Shown here: piece after piece, positions 27,787 to 35,553 of the stretch
Layout of the letters: the number at the start of each line of letters is the position of its first letter
How positions within the stretch are numbered: the first letter of the stretch is position 1
Source: Anaerolineales bacterium
Lineage (GTDB): Bacteria; Chloroflexota; Anaerolineae; Anaerolineales; Villigracilaceae
Direction of reading: 5' to 3'
DNA length: 64,000 nucleotides
NCBI GenBank assembly: GCA_025056175.1
Contig: JANWWK010000042.1
Span: forward strand, 1 to 64,000
Made by a program: the position numbers and the translations under genes
The notes under the pieces: generated by a model
Seen by the model: the letters and a program-made list of their open reading frames with translations, nothing else
Database searches by the model: none
Told to the model about the DNA's origin: nothing

Positions 27787-28359
27787 ATGGATAACCTCCC
27801 GCGCTTGCTGGCCGACCTGACGAGTGGGGATGACGTCCGCGCCGAAGCCGCCACCGCTCGTTTGTCGGCCTTTCCTGTTTCTGCGCTCGACCCGTTGCTC
27901 CGCTCGGAGAATGTGGATGTCCGCTGGTGGGCGTTACGCGCACTGGCAGGCTTTCCTTCGGGGGATGAAATTGTCTCCCGTCTGGTAGCCGCCCTCTCCG
28001 ATGAATCGGACGAAATTCGACAATGCGCTGCATTGGGACTGAGTCATCATCCTCATCCGCAGGCCATCGTTCCATTGATTGGCGCGCTCGCTTCTGCCGA
28101 TTCGATGACCGCCCACCTGGCCCGTACTGCGCTGATTGCGATTGGCGCGGAAGCCGTCCCTGCGCTGATAGAAACTTTGCAAAATGGAGAGCTCTCCGCC
28201 CGATTAGAGGCCGCCCGGGCGTTGGCCGAAATTGGTGACCCGCGCGCCATTCCGGCCTTGATGGCGGCCATGCAAACCGACTCCGCTCTTTCCACCTATT
28301 GGGCCAAACACGGCCTGGAAAAAATGGGTTTGGGGATGGTGTATCTCAAACCCGGATGA
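27787..28359 (+). CDS. HEAT-repeat protein (190 aa)
   Basis: About five HEAT-type helical repeats, for example DVRWWALRALAGFPSGDEIV, DEIRQCAALGLSHHPHPQAI and ARLEAARALAEIGDPRAIPA, each with a conserved Ala-Leu-x-x-Asp/Gly pattern. PBS-lyase HEAT repeats of this kind are interaction scaffolds. No enzyme motif. It starts at the base after the Trm112-like stop, so the two may act together, but nothing in the sequence identifies a partner. Confidence 0.8.
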   Translation: MDNLPRLLADLTSGDDVRAEAATARLSAFPVSALDPLLRSENVDVRWWALRALAGFPSGDEIVSRLVAALSDESDEIRQCAALGLSHHPHPQAIVPLIGALASADSMTAHLARTALIAIGAEAVPALIETLQNGELSARLEAARALAEIGDPRAIPALMAAMQTDSALSTYWAKHGLEKMGLGMVYLKPG

Positions 28360-28366
28360 CTTTAAG

Positions 28367-29818
28367 ATGAATATGACTTCTATTACCCGACGTTTTCCCC
28401 TCCGATGGTTTCTTCTTGCTTTGGTCAGCCTGGTGCTGTTTGCAGGAACAATGATTCTTGTCCGTAACATCGTCACCAGCTGGTGTCTTTCGCCGTTGCC
28501 TGGCATCGCCCTGACCGGCTGCAGCGGTGGCGTTTCCAACCCCATTTTCAGCCAGACCAACAACCCTACCCCTGAGCCTGGCCTGCCAACACCGGATTTG
28601 CCCACCCCTGCGCCTGTTGCGCCTGCGGCCGAGCTGCCTCCCGCCTGGGATGGCGCCAGCCGTGTCAACGTTTTGTTGCTTGGCCTGGATAGTTACGACG
28701 GTTCGGCAGACCGTTCCGGCCCGGCGCGTTCCGACACGATGATTTTGCTGACGCTTGACCCCAAATCCAACACGGCGGGCATTCTCTCCATCCCCCGCGA
28801 TTTGTGGGTGAACATCCCCGGCTTCGGTTATGGCCGCATCAACACGGCTTACATGCTGGGAGATGCCAATAAACTGCCTGGCGGTGGCCCGGCGCTTGCG
28901 ATGAAAACGGTTGAGCAGGTGATTGGCGTGCCGGTGCAGTATTATGCTCAGATTGAGTTTGCCGCGTTCGTCAAACTGATTGATTTGCTTGGCAAGATTC
29001 CCGTTGAAGTCGAAAAAAACATGTATATTGACCCGATGGGTCCCGGCGCTGATGAAATTTTCCTCTCGCGTGGTTGGCACATGCTGGGGGGCGTCGAGGC
29101 GCTGGCCTATGCCCGTTTACGAAAGACCGAAGGCGGGGATGTGGACCGCGCCAATCGCCAGCAGAAAGTGATTATGGGCATTCGTCAGCGTGTGCTGGAA
29201 CCTGGTAATTTCCCCGTCCTGATTGCCAGCGCACCCGAAATTTACGCCACCATTCAAGATGGCATCAATACTAACCTGACGTTCGACCAGATAATGCGTT
29301 TGGGCATGCTGGCCGCCAATGTGCCGGAACAGAACATCAAACGCGGTATCATCAATTACGAGATGATGCTCCCCTACAACGTCGTCGTCAACGGCACGAA
29401 TCAGTCGGTGTACAAACCCATTCCCGACAAAATTCGCGAATTGCGTGATGAGATTTTTACTGCCCAGGGCGCCATCAGCCCTCTGGCGCAAGGCGCCGAT
29501 GCCCTCGACCTGGCCCGTCAGGAAGGGGCAAAGATTGCCATCTATAATGGCACCTACACCGCCGGCCTGGCGCAAAAGACCGCCGATTATCTTCGCTCGC
29601 TGGGCTTCGAGGTGGTGATTGTGGATAGCGCCTCCAATTTTCCCGGCGCCACCATTGTCGTAGACCGGCGTGGCCGCCCCTATGCGTTGCGCTACTTCAA
29701 AGAACTCTTCCGCCTGGATGCGGCCATTCAGATACAGAGCGATTACAACCCTGATGCGCCTGCCGACATCGAAATCATCCTGGGCCCCGATTGGGCTGCC
29801 AGCAACCCCATGCCCTGA
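28367..29818 (+). CDS. LytR-CpsA-Psr family protein
   Basis: A 483-residue envelope enzyme. One membrane helix (about 13-35), then a Pro/Thr-rich linker, then the LCP domain (about 98-270): RVNVLLLGLDS, ARSDTMILLTLDP, SIPRDLWVNIPGFGYGRINT and EALAYARLRKTEGGDVDRANR, with the Arg and Asp residues that bind polyprenyl pyrophosphate. A LytR_C domain (about 375-470) follows: AKIAIYNGTYTAGLAQKTADYL. LCP proteins attach wall polymers such as teichoic acids or capsule to peptidoglycan. A strong hairpin follows it. Confidence 0.92.
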   Translation: MNMTSITRRFPLRWFLLALVSLVLFAGTMILVRNIVTSWCLSPLPGIALTGCSGGVSNPIFSQTNNPTPEPGLPTPDLPTPAPVAPAAELPPAWDGASRVNVLLLGLDSYDGSADRSGPARSDTMILLTLDPKSNTAGILSIPRDLWVNIPGFGYGRINTAYMLGDANKLPGGGPALAMKTVEQVIGVPVQYYAQIEFAAFVKLIDLLGKIPVEVEKNMYIDPMGPGADEIFLSRGWHMLGGVEALAYARLRKTEGGDVDRANRQQKVIMGIRQRVLEPGNFPVLIASAPEIYATIQDGINTNLTFDQIMRLGMLAANVPEQNIKRGIINYEMMLPYNVVVNGTNQSVYKPIPDKIRELRDEIFTAQGAISPLAQGADALDLARQEGAKIAIYNGTYTAGLAQKTADYLRSLGFEVVIVDSASNFPGATIVVDRRGRPYALRYFKELFRLDAAIQIQSDYNPDAPADIEIILGPDWAASNPMP

Positions 29819-29860
29819 CCTGCTTTCAGGACTTGACGCTACAGGCTGTGAAAACAATGA

Positions 29861-29884
29861 GCGACCGCCAGAGATGGCGGTCGC
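29861..29884. terminator. Hairpin between convergent genes
   Basis: Ten-base perfect stem with a GAGA tetraloop (29861-29870 with 29875-29884), between the LCP gene and the DtxR-type gene. Lacks a clear T-tract. A second weaker inverted repeat, GGTGTGA/TCACACC, lies just downstream (about 29898-29930). Confidence 0.55.
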
Positions 29885-29963
29885 TGCGTTGAATTGGGGT
29901 GTGATGGCGATATTTCATCTCCTCACACCGGTTGACGTGGTGTGCAGGAGCGTGCATCTCCTG

Positions 29964-30656
29964 CTATGGTTGCGGTTCCACAAAAATATACCTGGCGGCA
30001 GCATTCCCTAGCGTAACGGGGCGCTCTGCTACTTCCAGCGTAATCGTCTGGTTGAACGGTAACACTTCGCTTACCAGAGCGGTGGAGCCGGGCATTAACT
30101 GGTGTTTTTCCAAAAACTCCAACAGGGCCGCGTTTTCTTCGGCCAGTTCGTGAATCCGTCGGATAGTGACCTGTTGGCCAGGCTTCATTTCTGTTAGCGG
30201 CTTCCAGGCGGCAACGGCCTGCTCGCATCCTGGCAGGGGGTTGCCGTGTGGACAGGTTTGCGGGTGGCCGAGTTGTTCCATCAGTGCCGATTCGGTCATT
30301 GCTGAAATGGCATGTTCCAGATGGTGCGCTTCGTCGTGAAGTTTTGACCAGGGCAAAGTCCGAATCATCATCCATTCCATGAGCATATGGCGGGTCATGA
30401 TGGTGCGTGCCGCATACCAGCCTTGACTGGTCAGATGTGTTCCATCCTGGTTCATGGTAATCAGCCCATCGCGGGTCATGCGTTTCAGCGTGTTGGTGAC
30501 GGTTGGCGGCGTAACTCCCAGCAGTTCGGCCAGGCGTGAACCGATGACCGGCTCTCCATCTCGTTCCATCACATAAATCAACAACAGGTAGTCTTGCACT
30601 GTTGCACTAATCGTTGAGACATCGAATTTTTCAGGAGAAACAGTGAGATTCGTCAT
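29964..30656 (-). CDS. DtxR-family metal-dependent regulator
   Basis: A 230-residue repressor with the three-part DtxR/IdeR plan: winged helix (about 18-80: SRLAELLGVTPPTVTNTLKRM is the recognition unit), metal-binding dimerisation domain (about 81-150: WSKLHDEAHHLEHAISAM, with Cys/His/Glu ligands), and a FeoA-like C-terminal domain (about 158-228). These bind Fe2+ or Mn2+ and repress uptake genes. Its gene is divergent from feoA across a palindrome that fits an operator. AAGGAAGG precedes the ATG. Confidence 0.92.
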   Translation of the reverse strand: MTNLTVSPEKFDVSTISATVQDYLLLIYVMERDGEPVIGSRLAELLGVTPPTVTNTLKRMTRDGLITMNQDGTHLTSQGWYAARTIMTRHMLMEWMMIRTLPWSKLHDEAHHLEHAISAMTESALMEQLGHPQTCPHGNPLPGCEQAVAAWKPLTEMKPGQQVTIRRIHELAEENAALLEFLEKHQLMPGSTALVSEVLPFNQTITLEVAERPVTLGNAAARYIFVEPQP

Positions 30657-30680
30657 GCGCGAAACCCTTCCTTTCGGACT

Positions 30681-30703
30681 ATGCTAACATGTCAGGTTAG
30701 CAT
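30681..30703. promoter_or_regulatory. Operator-like palindrome between dtxR-type gene and feoA
   Basis: Inverted repeat ATGCTAAC-7 nt-GTTAGCAT at 30681-30688 and 30696-30703. The half-site resembles DtxR/IdeR boxes (TTAGGTTAGSCTAACCTAA type), and its position between the two divergent genes fits autoregulation. Confidence 0.7.
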
Positions 30704-30749
30704 ATACTAATAACGAAAATCATTATATCATTCATTCGATGGAGCAACG

Positions 30750-31004
30750 ATGTCTCCCGAACCAGTTTCGATGTCCAATCTCTCTGCTGGAGAACAGGCG
30801 GTTGTGTTGACGTTTGGTGGCGGACGGGCGGTGCAGAACCGTCTGGCTTCGCTTGGGTTCACACCAGGAGTTGGTGTGAATATGACCCAGAATTATGGCT
30901 TTGGCCCGTTGATTGTGACTGTACGCGGCACACGCGTGGCGTTGGGACGCGGCGAGGCCGCCCAAATTTTGGTGCAGCGCTGTGTAACGCCCACCGCTGC
31001 CTGA
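30750..31004 (+). CDS. feoA: FeoA-domain protein
   Basis: Small SH3-like beta-barrel protein of 84 residues: MSNLSAGEQAVVLTFGGG, NRLASLGFTPGVGV and VTVRGTRVALGRGEAAQILV match FeoA. FeoA supports ferrous-iron uptake by FeoB. No FeoB gene follows, the next gene being a sensor kinase, so this FeoA is isolated here. It is probably controlled by the divergent DtxR-type regulator. Ribosome-binding site GGAG five bases before the ATG. Confidence 0.85.
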   Translation: MSPEPVSMSNLSAGEQAVVLTFGGGRAVQNRLASLGFTPGVGVNMTQNYGFGPLIVTVRGTRVALGRGEAAQILVQRCVTPTAA

Positions 31005-31060
31005 GAAACAGGCCTCCTGGTCGGTTGTTTCCCCATCGTTTCATCATCGTTTTAGAAAAA

Positions 31061-31098
31061 TGTTGGAGGTTGTCACCCTCCAACAAGATGGTTATACT
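31061..31098 (+). promoter_or_regulatory. Kinase promoter overlapping a palindrome
   Basis: A nine-base perfect inverted repeat (TGTTGGAGG at 31061-31069, CCTCCAACA at 31077-31085) encloses a TTGTCA -35 box (31070-31075). TATACT lies at 31093-31098 with a 17-bp spacer. The palindrome is placed like an operator. Predicted transcription start coincides with the ATG at 31104 or 31107. Confidence 0.6.
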
Positions 31099-31103
31099 AT
31101 GCG

Positions 31104-32336
31104 ATGATGAACGAAACACTTGCTTTTGATAAAATCTCTCTCTTACGCCTGGCTTTCAAGGGGTTGAAAGACGAAGAACTGCGCGAAGTGGCTGACCTGA
31201 CGGAGATTCACACCTATCCGTCCGGGCATGTTCTGTGTCAGGAAGGCGCCTACGAGGACATTTTTTACATTATTGCTGATGGAAATGTCATTATCACCAA
31301 AAAAATTGCCGATGGCGAAGGCGAACATGTTCTGAGAGTTGGCGGCAAAGGTGACCTGGTGGGAGAGATGGCGCTCATCCAAAACGCGCCGCGTGCCGCA
31401 ACCGTGCGAACCACCACCGAATGCACCGTTTTGGAAATGGAAAAGCGCGACTTTCAGACCATTTTGAGTCGCAGCCCTGCGATGGCGATAGACATCATCC
31501 GCATCACGCTCGACCGCCTGCGCTCAAACGATTTGCTGGCAATCAACGAATTGAAGCGCGCCAACCAGGTGCTGCGGTTGATGGACCGCAACAAATTGGA
31601 GTTTATTCAGGTTGCAGCGCATGAATTACGCACTCCCCTGACCGTCATCAAGGGGTATGGCAATCTGTTGCGTTCATTTCCAGAAGTCCAGGCCAATCCC
31701 TCGCTGGAAGAAATGCTGGATGGCATTCTCAAAGGCGCCGAACGAATGCACGAAATCGTTAACATGATGCTGGATGTCAGCCGGATTGACGTCGAAACAC
31801 TGACGGTCGCCTCTGTGCCGGTGCTGCTCAAGCGCGTTTTGCAAGGCGTCATCCACACCTTGGGAAACGCTGCCGCTGAACGCAATATCGAAATGCGGCT
31901 GGAATATGCCGAAGACACCCCGATTATTCACGCCGACCCCGTGTTGGTGGAAAAGGCGATTTATCAATTGGCCGTCAATGCTATCAAATACACACCGGAT
32001 GGTGGCGCGGTGACTTTGCGCACCCGTCCGGTGACGCTCGAGGGAGACCTTCCGGGTGTGGAGGTGGCGGTACAAGATACGGGGATTGGTCTGGACCCGG
32101 AACATCACGAATTAATTTTCGAGAAGTTTTATCAGGTCGGCAACGTAGCCTTGCATTCCAGCGGTAAAACCAGTTTTAAGGGGGGAGGCGCCGGTTTGGG
32201 GCTGGCGCTGGTGCGGGGAGTGGCGCGCGCCCATGGCGGCAAAGTGTGGGTGGAAAGTAGCGGGCATGATGAAGTCAACTATCCTGGTTGCACGTTCTAT
32301 TTGCAGTTGCCGCTTCAGCCCCCAGAGAAGAAGTGA
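31104..32336 (+). CDS. Cyclic-nucleotide-binding sensor histidine kinase
   Basis: A 410-residue soluble kinase. Residues about 14-130 form a cNMP-binding domain with a PKA-like phosphate-binding cassette, GEMALIQNAPRAATV (E88, R97), so cyclic nucleotide binding is expected. A coiled linker (about 130-165) joins it to a HisKA/HATPase_c module: phospho-acceptor H173 in AAHELRTPLTV, N-box LAVNAIKYT, G1 DTGIGLD, G2 GAGLGLALV. No response regulator is adjacent. No membrane segment. The gene has a paralogue at 38883. Start is ATG 31104, or 31107. Confidence 0.9.
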   Translation: MMNETLAFDKISLLRLAFKGLKDEELREVADLTEIHTYPSGHVLCQEGAYEDIFYIIADGNVIITKKIADGEGEHVLRVGGKGDLVGEMALIQNAPRAATVRTTTECTVLEMEKRDFQTILSRSPAMAIDIIRITLDRLRSNDLLAINELKRANQVLRLMDRNKLEFIQVAAHELRTPLTVIKGYGNLLRSFPEVQANPSLEEMLDGILKGAERMHEIVNMMLDVSRIDVETLTVASVPVLLKRVLQGVIHTLGNAAAERNIEMRLEYAEDTPIIHADPVLVEKAIYQLAVNAIKYTPDGGAVTLRTRPVTLEGDLPGVEVAVQDTGIGLDPEHHELIFEKFYQVGNVALHSSGKTSFKGGGAGLGLALVRGVARAHGGKVWVESSGHDEVNYPGCTFYLQLPLQPPEKK

Positions 32337-32348
32337 CCTTTCCTCAGG

Positions 32349-33092
32349 TCAGGGCATGGTGGGCGTCAAATCCCTGCCATTTAGCCAGGCGGTCAGGTAA
32401 GGAAACGGGTCAATTTCACCGCGCCGCGTCACCCAATCGGCGGCATAAGTGGGGCGTGAAATCCCAAAATGCACGTGCGCGCCGGTGTTGCGGGCGTTTC
32501 CGCTTTCTCCCACGTAGCCAAGCAACTGCCCGGTCTGCACGCTAACACCGGGTGCAATTCCCTCTGCAATGCCTGAAAGGTGCGAACCGTAATATCGCCA
32601 GCCATCTTCCCCTATGATGGCAACGGCCAGCCCGCTGCGTAAAGCAGGGTGGTCATTCTCTGGCTGCCAGCGGTCTTCGTAACTGACGAATTCCACCGTG
32701 CCATTCGTCACCGCCACGAATTTCGTGCCAGGCGGCGCAAAAATATCTACTGCCGGGTAGCCGTGGCTTTCAACCCCAGGAGAAAACTTTGCCAGGCTGG
32801 CCGGTTGCACAGGAAAGACATATCTGCGCGGCCAGGGTGTTACCGAAGGGAAAACAGCAGGCGTGAAGGTAACGATTGGCGTGCTGCGCGGCGGCGCAGT
32901 GGGTGTAACAGGGCGAAATGGCGTGAATGTGGCCGATGGCAACAGCGCGAGCGTTGGTGCAGGCGAGGGCGAGAGTGTGGGGAATGTCATCGTAGCAGGT
33001 GCGCACGCCGTCAGCAAAAGCGTTACAATCGTCCTCGTCAGAGGCGCCAGCGCAGCCTTGCGCCGATACTTTTGGGTTTGCGAAGGAGACAA
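32349..33092 (-). CDS. M23-type endopeptidase lipoprotein
   Basis: A lipoprotein with a C-terminal M23 (LytM) domain. The signal ends in LLLTAC, after which a Thr/Pro-rich tether of about 60 residues leads to the domain. Zinc-site motifs SHGYPAVDIFAPPGT and HVHFGIS are present, so the domain may cut peptidoglycan cross-links. The start is uncertain: TTG at 33092 gives a 30-residue signal with a KYRRK n-region, but the frame is open to 33308 and no ribosome-binding site is evident. It lies divergent from the small monooxygenase gene, whose -10 box may lie in its 5' end. Confidence 0.75.
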   Translation of the reverse strand: MSPSQTQKYRRKAALAPLTRTIVTLLLTACAPATMTFPTLSPSPAPTLALLPSATFTPFRPVTPTAPPRSTPIVTFTPAVFPSVTPWPRRYVFPVQPASLAKFSPGVESHGYPAVDIFAPPGTKFVAVTNGTVEFVSYEDRWQPENDHPALRSGLAVAIIGEDGWRYYGSHLSGIAEGIAPGVSVQTGQLLGYVGESGNARNTGAHVHFGISRPTYAADWVTRRGEIDPFPYLTAWLNGRDLTPTMP

Positions 33093-33098
33093 AAAAAG

Positions 33099-33386
33099 AT
33101 GTACGTCCAAGTTGTTTATCTCGAAGTGCAACCTGAACTGCTTGACACTTTTCTGACCGAAGTGACCGCCAATGTGCTGGAAAGCCGCAAAGAACCCGGC
33201 GTGGAGCGTTTCGACCTGCTTCAACAGGCCGATACTCCTCATCGCTTCATGCTGTATGAAGTTTACCGCACCGAATCTGACCTGGAATCTCACCGTCAGA
33301 CCGCGCACTTCCGGCGTTGGTTGGAAAATGGCGTGCCGACGTTGACCGGCGAGCGGGTTCGGGTGCTTTACAGGAGGGTGCTCTGA
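33099..33386 (+). CDS. Antibiotic biosynthesis monooxygenase (ABM)-type small protein
   Basis: A 95-residue single-domain dimeric alpha+beta barrel protein: VQVVYLEVQPELLDTFL, then ESRKEPGVERFDLLQQ and FMLYEVYRTESDLESHRQT match the ABM/LsrG family. Members act on quinols, autoinducer-2 or other small molecules; the substrate is unknown. ATG at 33099 has AAGGAG ten bases upstream. Only its own promoter region separates it from the divergent M23 gene. Confidence 0.85.
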   Translation: MYVQVVYLEVQPELLDTFLTEVTANVLESRKEPGVERFDLLQQADTPHRFMLYEVYRTESDLESHRQTAHFRRWLENGVPTLTGERVRVLYRRVL

Positions 33387-33392
33387 GATTGT

Positions 33393-34268
33393 TTAGCCGC
33401 CTGTTGCCCAGCGGATAAGCGCTTCGGGAACCCAGAAATTGCCCAGTCCAGACAAACCCAAGCCTACCGAAACGACCAGGATGAGAACGCCGAGCGCGAT
33501 GAGAACGTAGTCACGCCGCTGGTAATGCAACTCCTCCAGCCAGGTGCGCGGCGCAACGCCAAAGGCGCGCAAATCCATCGCATCAATGATGTCTTCTGAC
33601 CCGATGATGGCGTGGATGGTGACGGGAACAATCAGCGGGCCGAGTTTACGCACCTGCTCGATGAGACCGCCGCTGATTTTCTCCAGTTCATAGCCGCGCG
33701 CCCGTTGGGCATCCATCGTCAGCTGAAAATCACGCGCAAAGGTGGGGATGAAGCGCATGGTCAAATCCATTGCGTAGGCGATTTTATCCGGCAAGCCCAG
33801 TCCTTTGAATGTGACGCCGTACAGGGCTGGATTGAGCGAATACGGAATCAAAATCGTCATGACCGCAATACTGAACACCCGCACAAACTGGCTCACCGCA
33901 AAGAAAGCCCGTTCGACCGTCACTTCCAATACCGGGCGCCAACCCAAGAGGGTGAATGGCGCTTCGAACCGGCGAATCAGGTGTTCGGTTTCATACACTT
34001 CCATTCCACCGCGCCCGGTCAGAAAGGTCAGAAACGCAAAAAAGAATACGAATGCCCCGATGAACAGAAAAGGGCGCCGCACTTCGCGCCAGGTCAGGCC
34101 CGAAGTAAACAGCCAGAGCAGGGCAATTGCCAAAAATGGCAACAGAAAGCGCAGGTCCCAGAACGCGAGGGTTGAAAACAGAAAACATACATAGAAAATT
34201 ACCCACGCGCGCGGGTCAAACCACTGCACGAGTGATTTACGGGGGCGGTAACGCCATGCGACAAGCAT
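33393..34268 (-). CDS. ecfT: ECF transporter transmembrane component EcfT
   Basis: A 291-residue membrane protein with five or six helices and the EcfT coupling motifs: DAQRARGYELEKI near residue 185 (Ala-Arg-Gly) and AMDLRAFGVAPRTW near residue 240. These touch the two ATPase domains. It is last in a four-gene ECF cluster, after ecfS (separated by the heptamer repeat at 34278). It would form, with the fused ATPase and the S component, an uptake system for a vitamin or similar micronutrient. Confidence 0.9.
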   Translation of the reverse strand: MLVAWRYRPRKSLVQWFDPRAWVIFYVCFLFSTLAFWDLRFLLPFLAIALLWLFTSGLTWREVRRPFLFIGAFVFFFAFLTFLTGRGGMEVYETEHLIRRFEAPFTLLGWRPVLEVTVERAFFAVSQFVRVFSIAVMTILIPYSLNPALYGVTFKGLGLPDKIAYAMDLTMRFIPTFARDFQLTMDAQRARGYELEKISGGLIEQVRKLGPLIVPVTIHAIIGSEDIIDAMDLRAFGVAPRTWLEELHYQRRDYVLIALGVLILVVSVGLGLSGLGNFWVPEALIRWATGG

Positions 34269-34277
34269 AGTGTTTAG

Positions 34278-34361
34278 TAATCAGTGGACAGTGAACAGTG
34301 AACAGTGAACAGTTATCAGTTATCAGTGAACACTGATAACTGATAACTGATGACTGATAAC
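34278..34361. repeat. Heptanucleotide repeat tract with 40-bp palindrome
   Basis: Twelve 7-bp units of the type TGAACAG / TTATCAG / TGATAAC. Within it lies a near-perfect palindrome: 19 bases at 34310-34328 pair with 34331-34349. It sits in the 97-bp gap between ecfS and ecfT. Related heptamer tracts occur at 48149 and 50589. Confidence 0.85.
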
Positions 34362-34365
34362 TGCC

Positions 34366-35313
34366 CTACCGTCCTGTTTGCCGTTGCACCGAAGAATAGG
34401 CTACCACCAGCAGAGGGACGAGGATAGCCGCGAAAATCAGATTGGGACCAGCGGCGGGCAGGAATTCGCCCACGATGGCAGCTGCCGGGCTGTAGCCGTT
34501 AATCCAGATATCCGAAATTGCGGCAAAACCAATCCCCAGAATGTTGCCCAACATGCCCCACGTGACCGCAGCCGCAATATCCACATTGGAGCCAAAGGCA
34601 AAACGTACCACAGCAACCAGGATGAAGCCAATCAGAATCGAGAGACCGGCAAACCAGGAAATCTGCTGGTCGCCAAAAATGTTGTTTTCCACATCATAAT
34701 AGAGCATGTTCGCCTGGCTGCGGTTCAATAGGAACACCACCACCGCCAGCACGGCCAGCGCCCCGCTCACGTACAGGACGGTATCCATGCTTTTCTTCTT
34801 GTCACTGAACAGGGCAACCAACCCGGCAATGAAGCCGACCAGTCCGTTGCCGATGCTCCACTGCGGCGAAAGACCAAAGCCGGTCAACGCATCGCCGAAC
34901 ATGTTGCCTACAGCGCCGGTGAAGAACCCCACCACCGGGCCAAAGGCATACCCGAAGAACATCGGAATTGCAATGGCCGGGCGCAGAGAAACCTGGCTGA
35001 CTGAAGGCACCACAAAGACCGTGCCGTTGAACAGGTACGAAAAAACCGCGTACAGCGCCGCGCCAATTGCCATATAAACGACGTGCCGCGTGCCGACCTC
35101 CCAAACGGGGTGGTCTTTAGTCAGAAAATAGACTACAAACGCAATTGCCACGCCCACCACTACAAAAGCGAAGCGCAAAGGCAGAGTGGCCTGGTCCACA
35201 CTGAAGTTGAACGGACCGAGCGATTCGACCGTTCCGAACCCGAACAGGATGATGGCAAAAATTGCCAGCAGAACGGCCAGCGCACCAAGAACAGAAACAA
35301 GTCGTTTATCCAT
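34366..35313 (-). CDS. ECF transporter S component
   Basis: A 315-residue integral membrane protein, substrate-binding subunit of an ECF transporter. It has about eight or nine helices, longer than the usual six-helix S component, with an extra N-terminal hydrophobic region (about 5-60). The core contains SLRPAIAIPMFFGYAFGPVV and GFFTGAVGNMFGDALTG, as in many S components. The substrate cannot be told from sequence; the SAM hydrolase at the head of the cluster may hint at methionine- or nucleoside-related cargo, but this is guesswork. AGGAGG precedes the start. Confidence 0.85.
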   Translation of the reverse strand: MDKRLVSVLGALAVLLAIFAIILFGFGTVESLGPFNFSVDQATLPLRFAFVVVGVAIAFVVYFLTKDHPVWEVGTRHVVYMAIGAALYAVFSYLFNGTVFVVPSVSQVSLRPAIAIPMFFGYAFGPVVGFFTGAVGNMFGDALTGFGLSPQWSIGNGLVGFIAGLVALFSDKKKSMDTVLYVSGALAVLAVVVFLLNRSQANMLYYDVENNIFGDQQISWFAGLSILIGFILVAVVRFAFGSNVDIAAAVTWGMLGNILGIGFAAISDIWINGYSPAAAIVGEFLPAAGPNLIFAAILVPLLVVAYSSVQRQTGR

Positions 35314-35406
35314 CTCATCCTCCTTCTTTTGTAGAAAAGATAATCATGGGGCAGATTTATTCCCTGCCCGCTTAACAACGCCTTTTTCTGGTTTCAGCCC
35401 AGTCTG

Positions 35407-35530
35407 CCTCACACCCGGCCCCTCGCCTTGGGCGCGCTTCGCAGTCCCATACAGACAGGGGAGAAATTGCCCGGAGTTTCGCCGCCTGGCGGCTGTTTGC
35501 TTCTCCTAAGGGGAGAGGGTTAGGGTGAGG
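35407..35530. repeat. Palindromic MITE-like intergenic element, copy 1
   Basis: A roughly 124-bp block with imperfect terminal inverted repeats: CCTCACACCCGGCCCCTC on the left, and the reverse complement of the right end, CCTCACCCTAACCCTCTC. Its core, 35421-35448, matches 50727-50754 with two differences in 28. The 240-base gap 35314-35553 holds only this and the GGGCAG/CTGCCC hairpin near 35351-35371. Confidence 0.7.
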
Positions 35531-35553
35531 GTAGATAGTCACCTTTTGCTTTC

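Noticed and set aside
34278-34361. Possible CRISPR-like array.
   Set aside because: Seven-base periodicity without spacers; no cas genes in the window.
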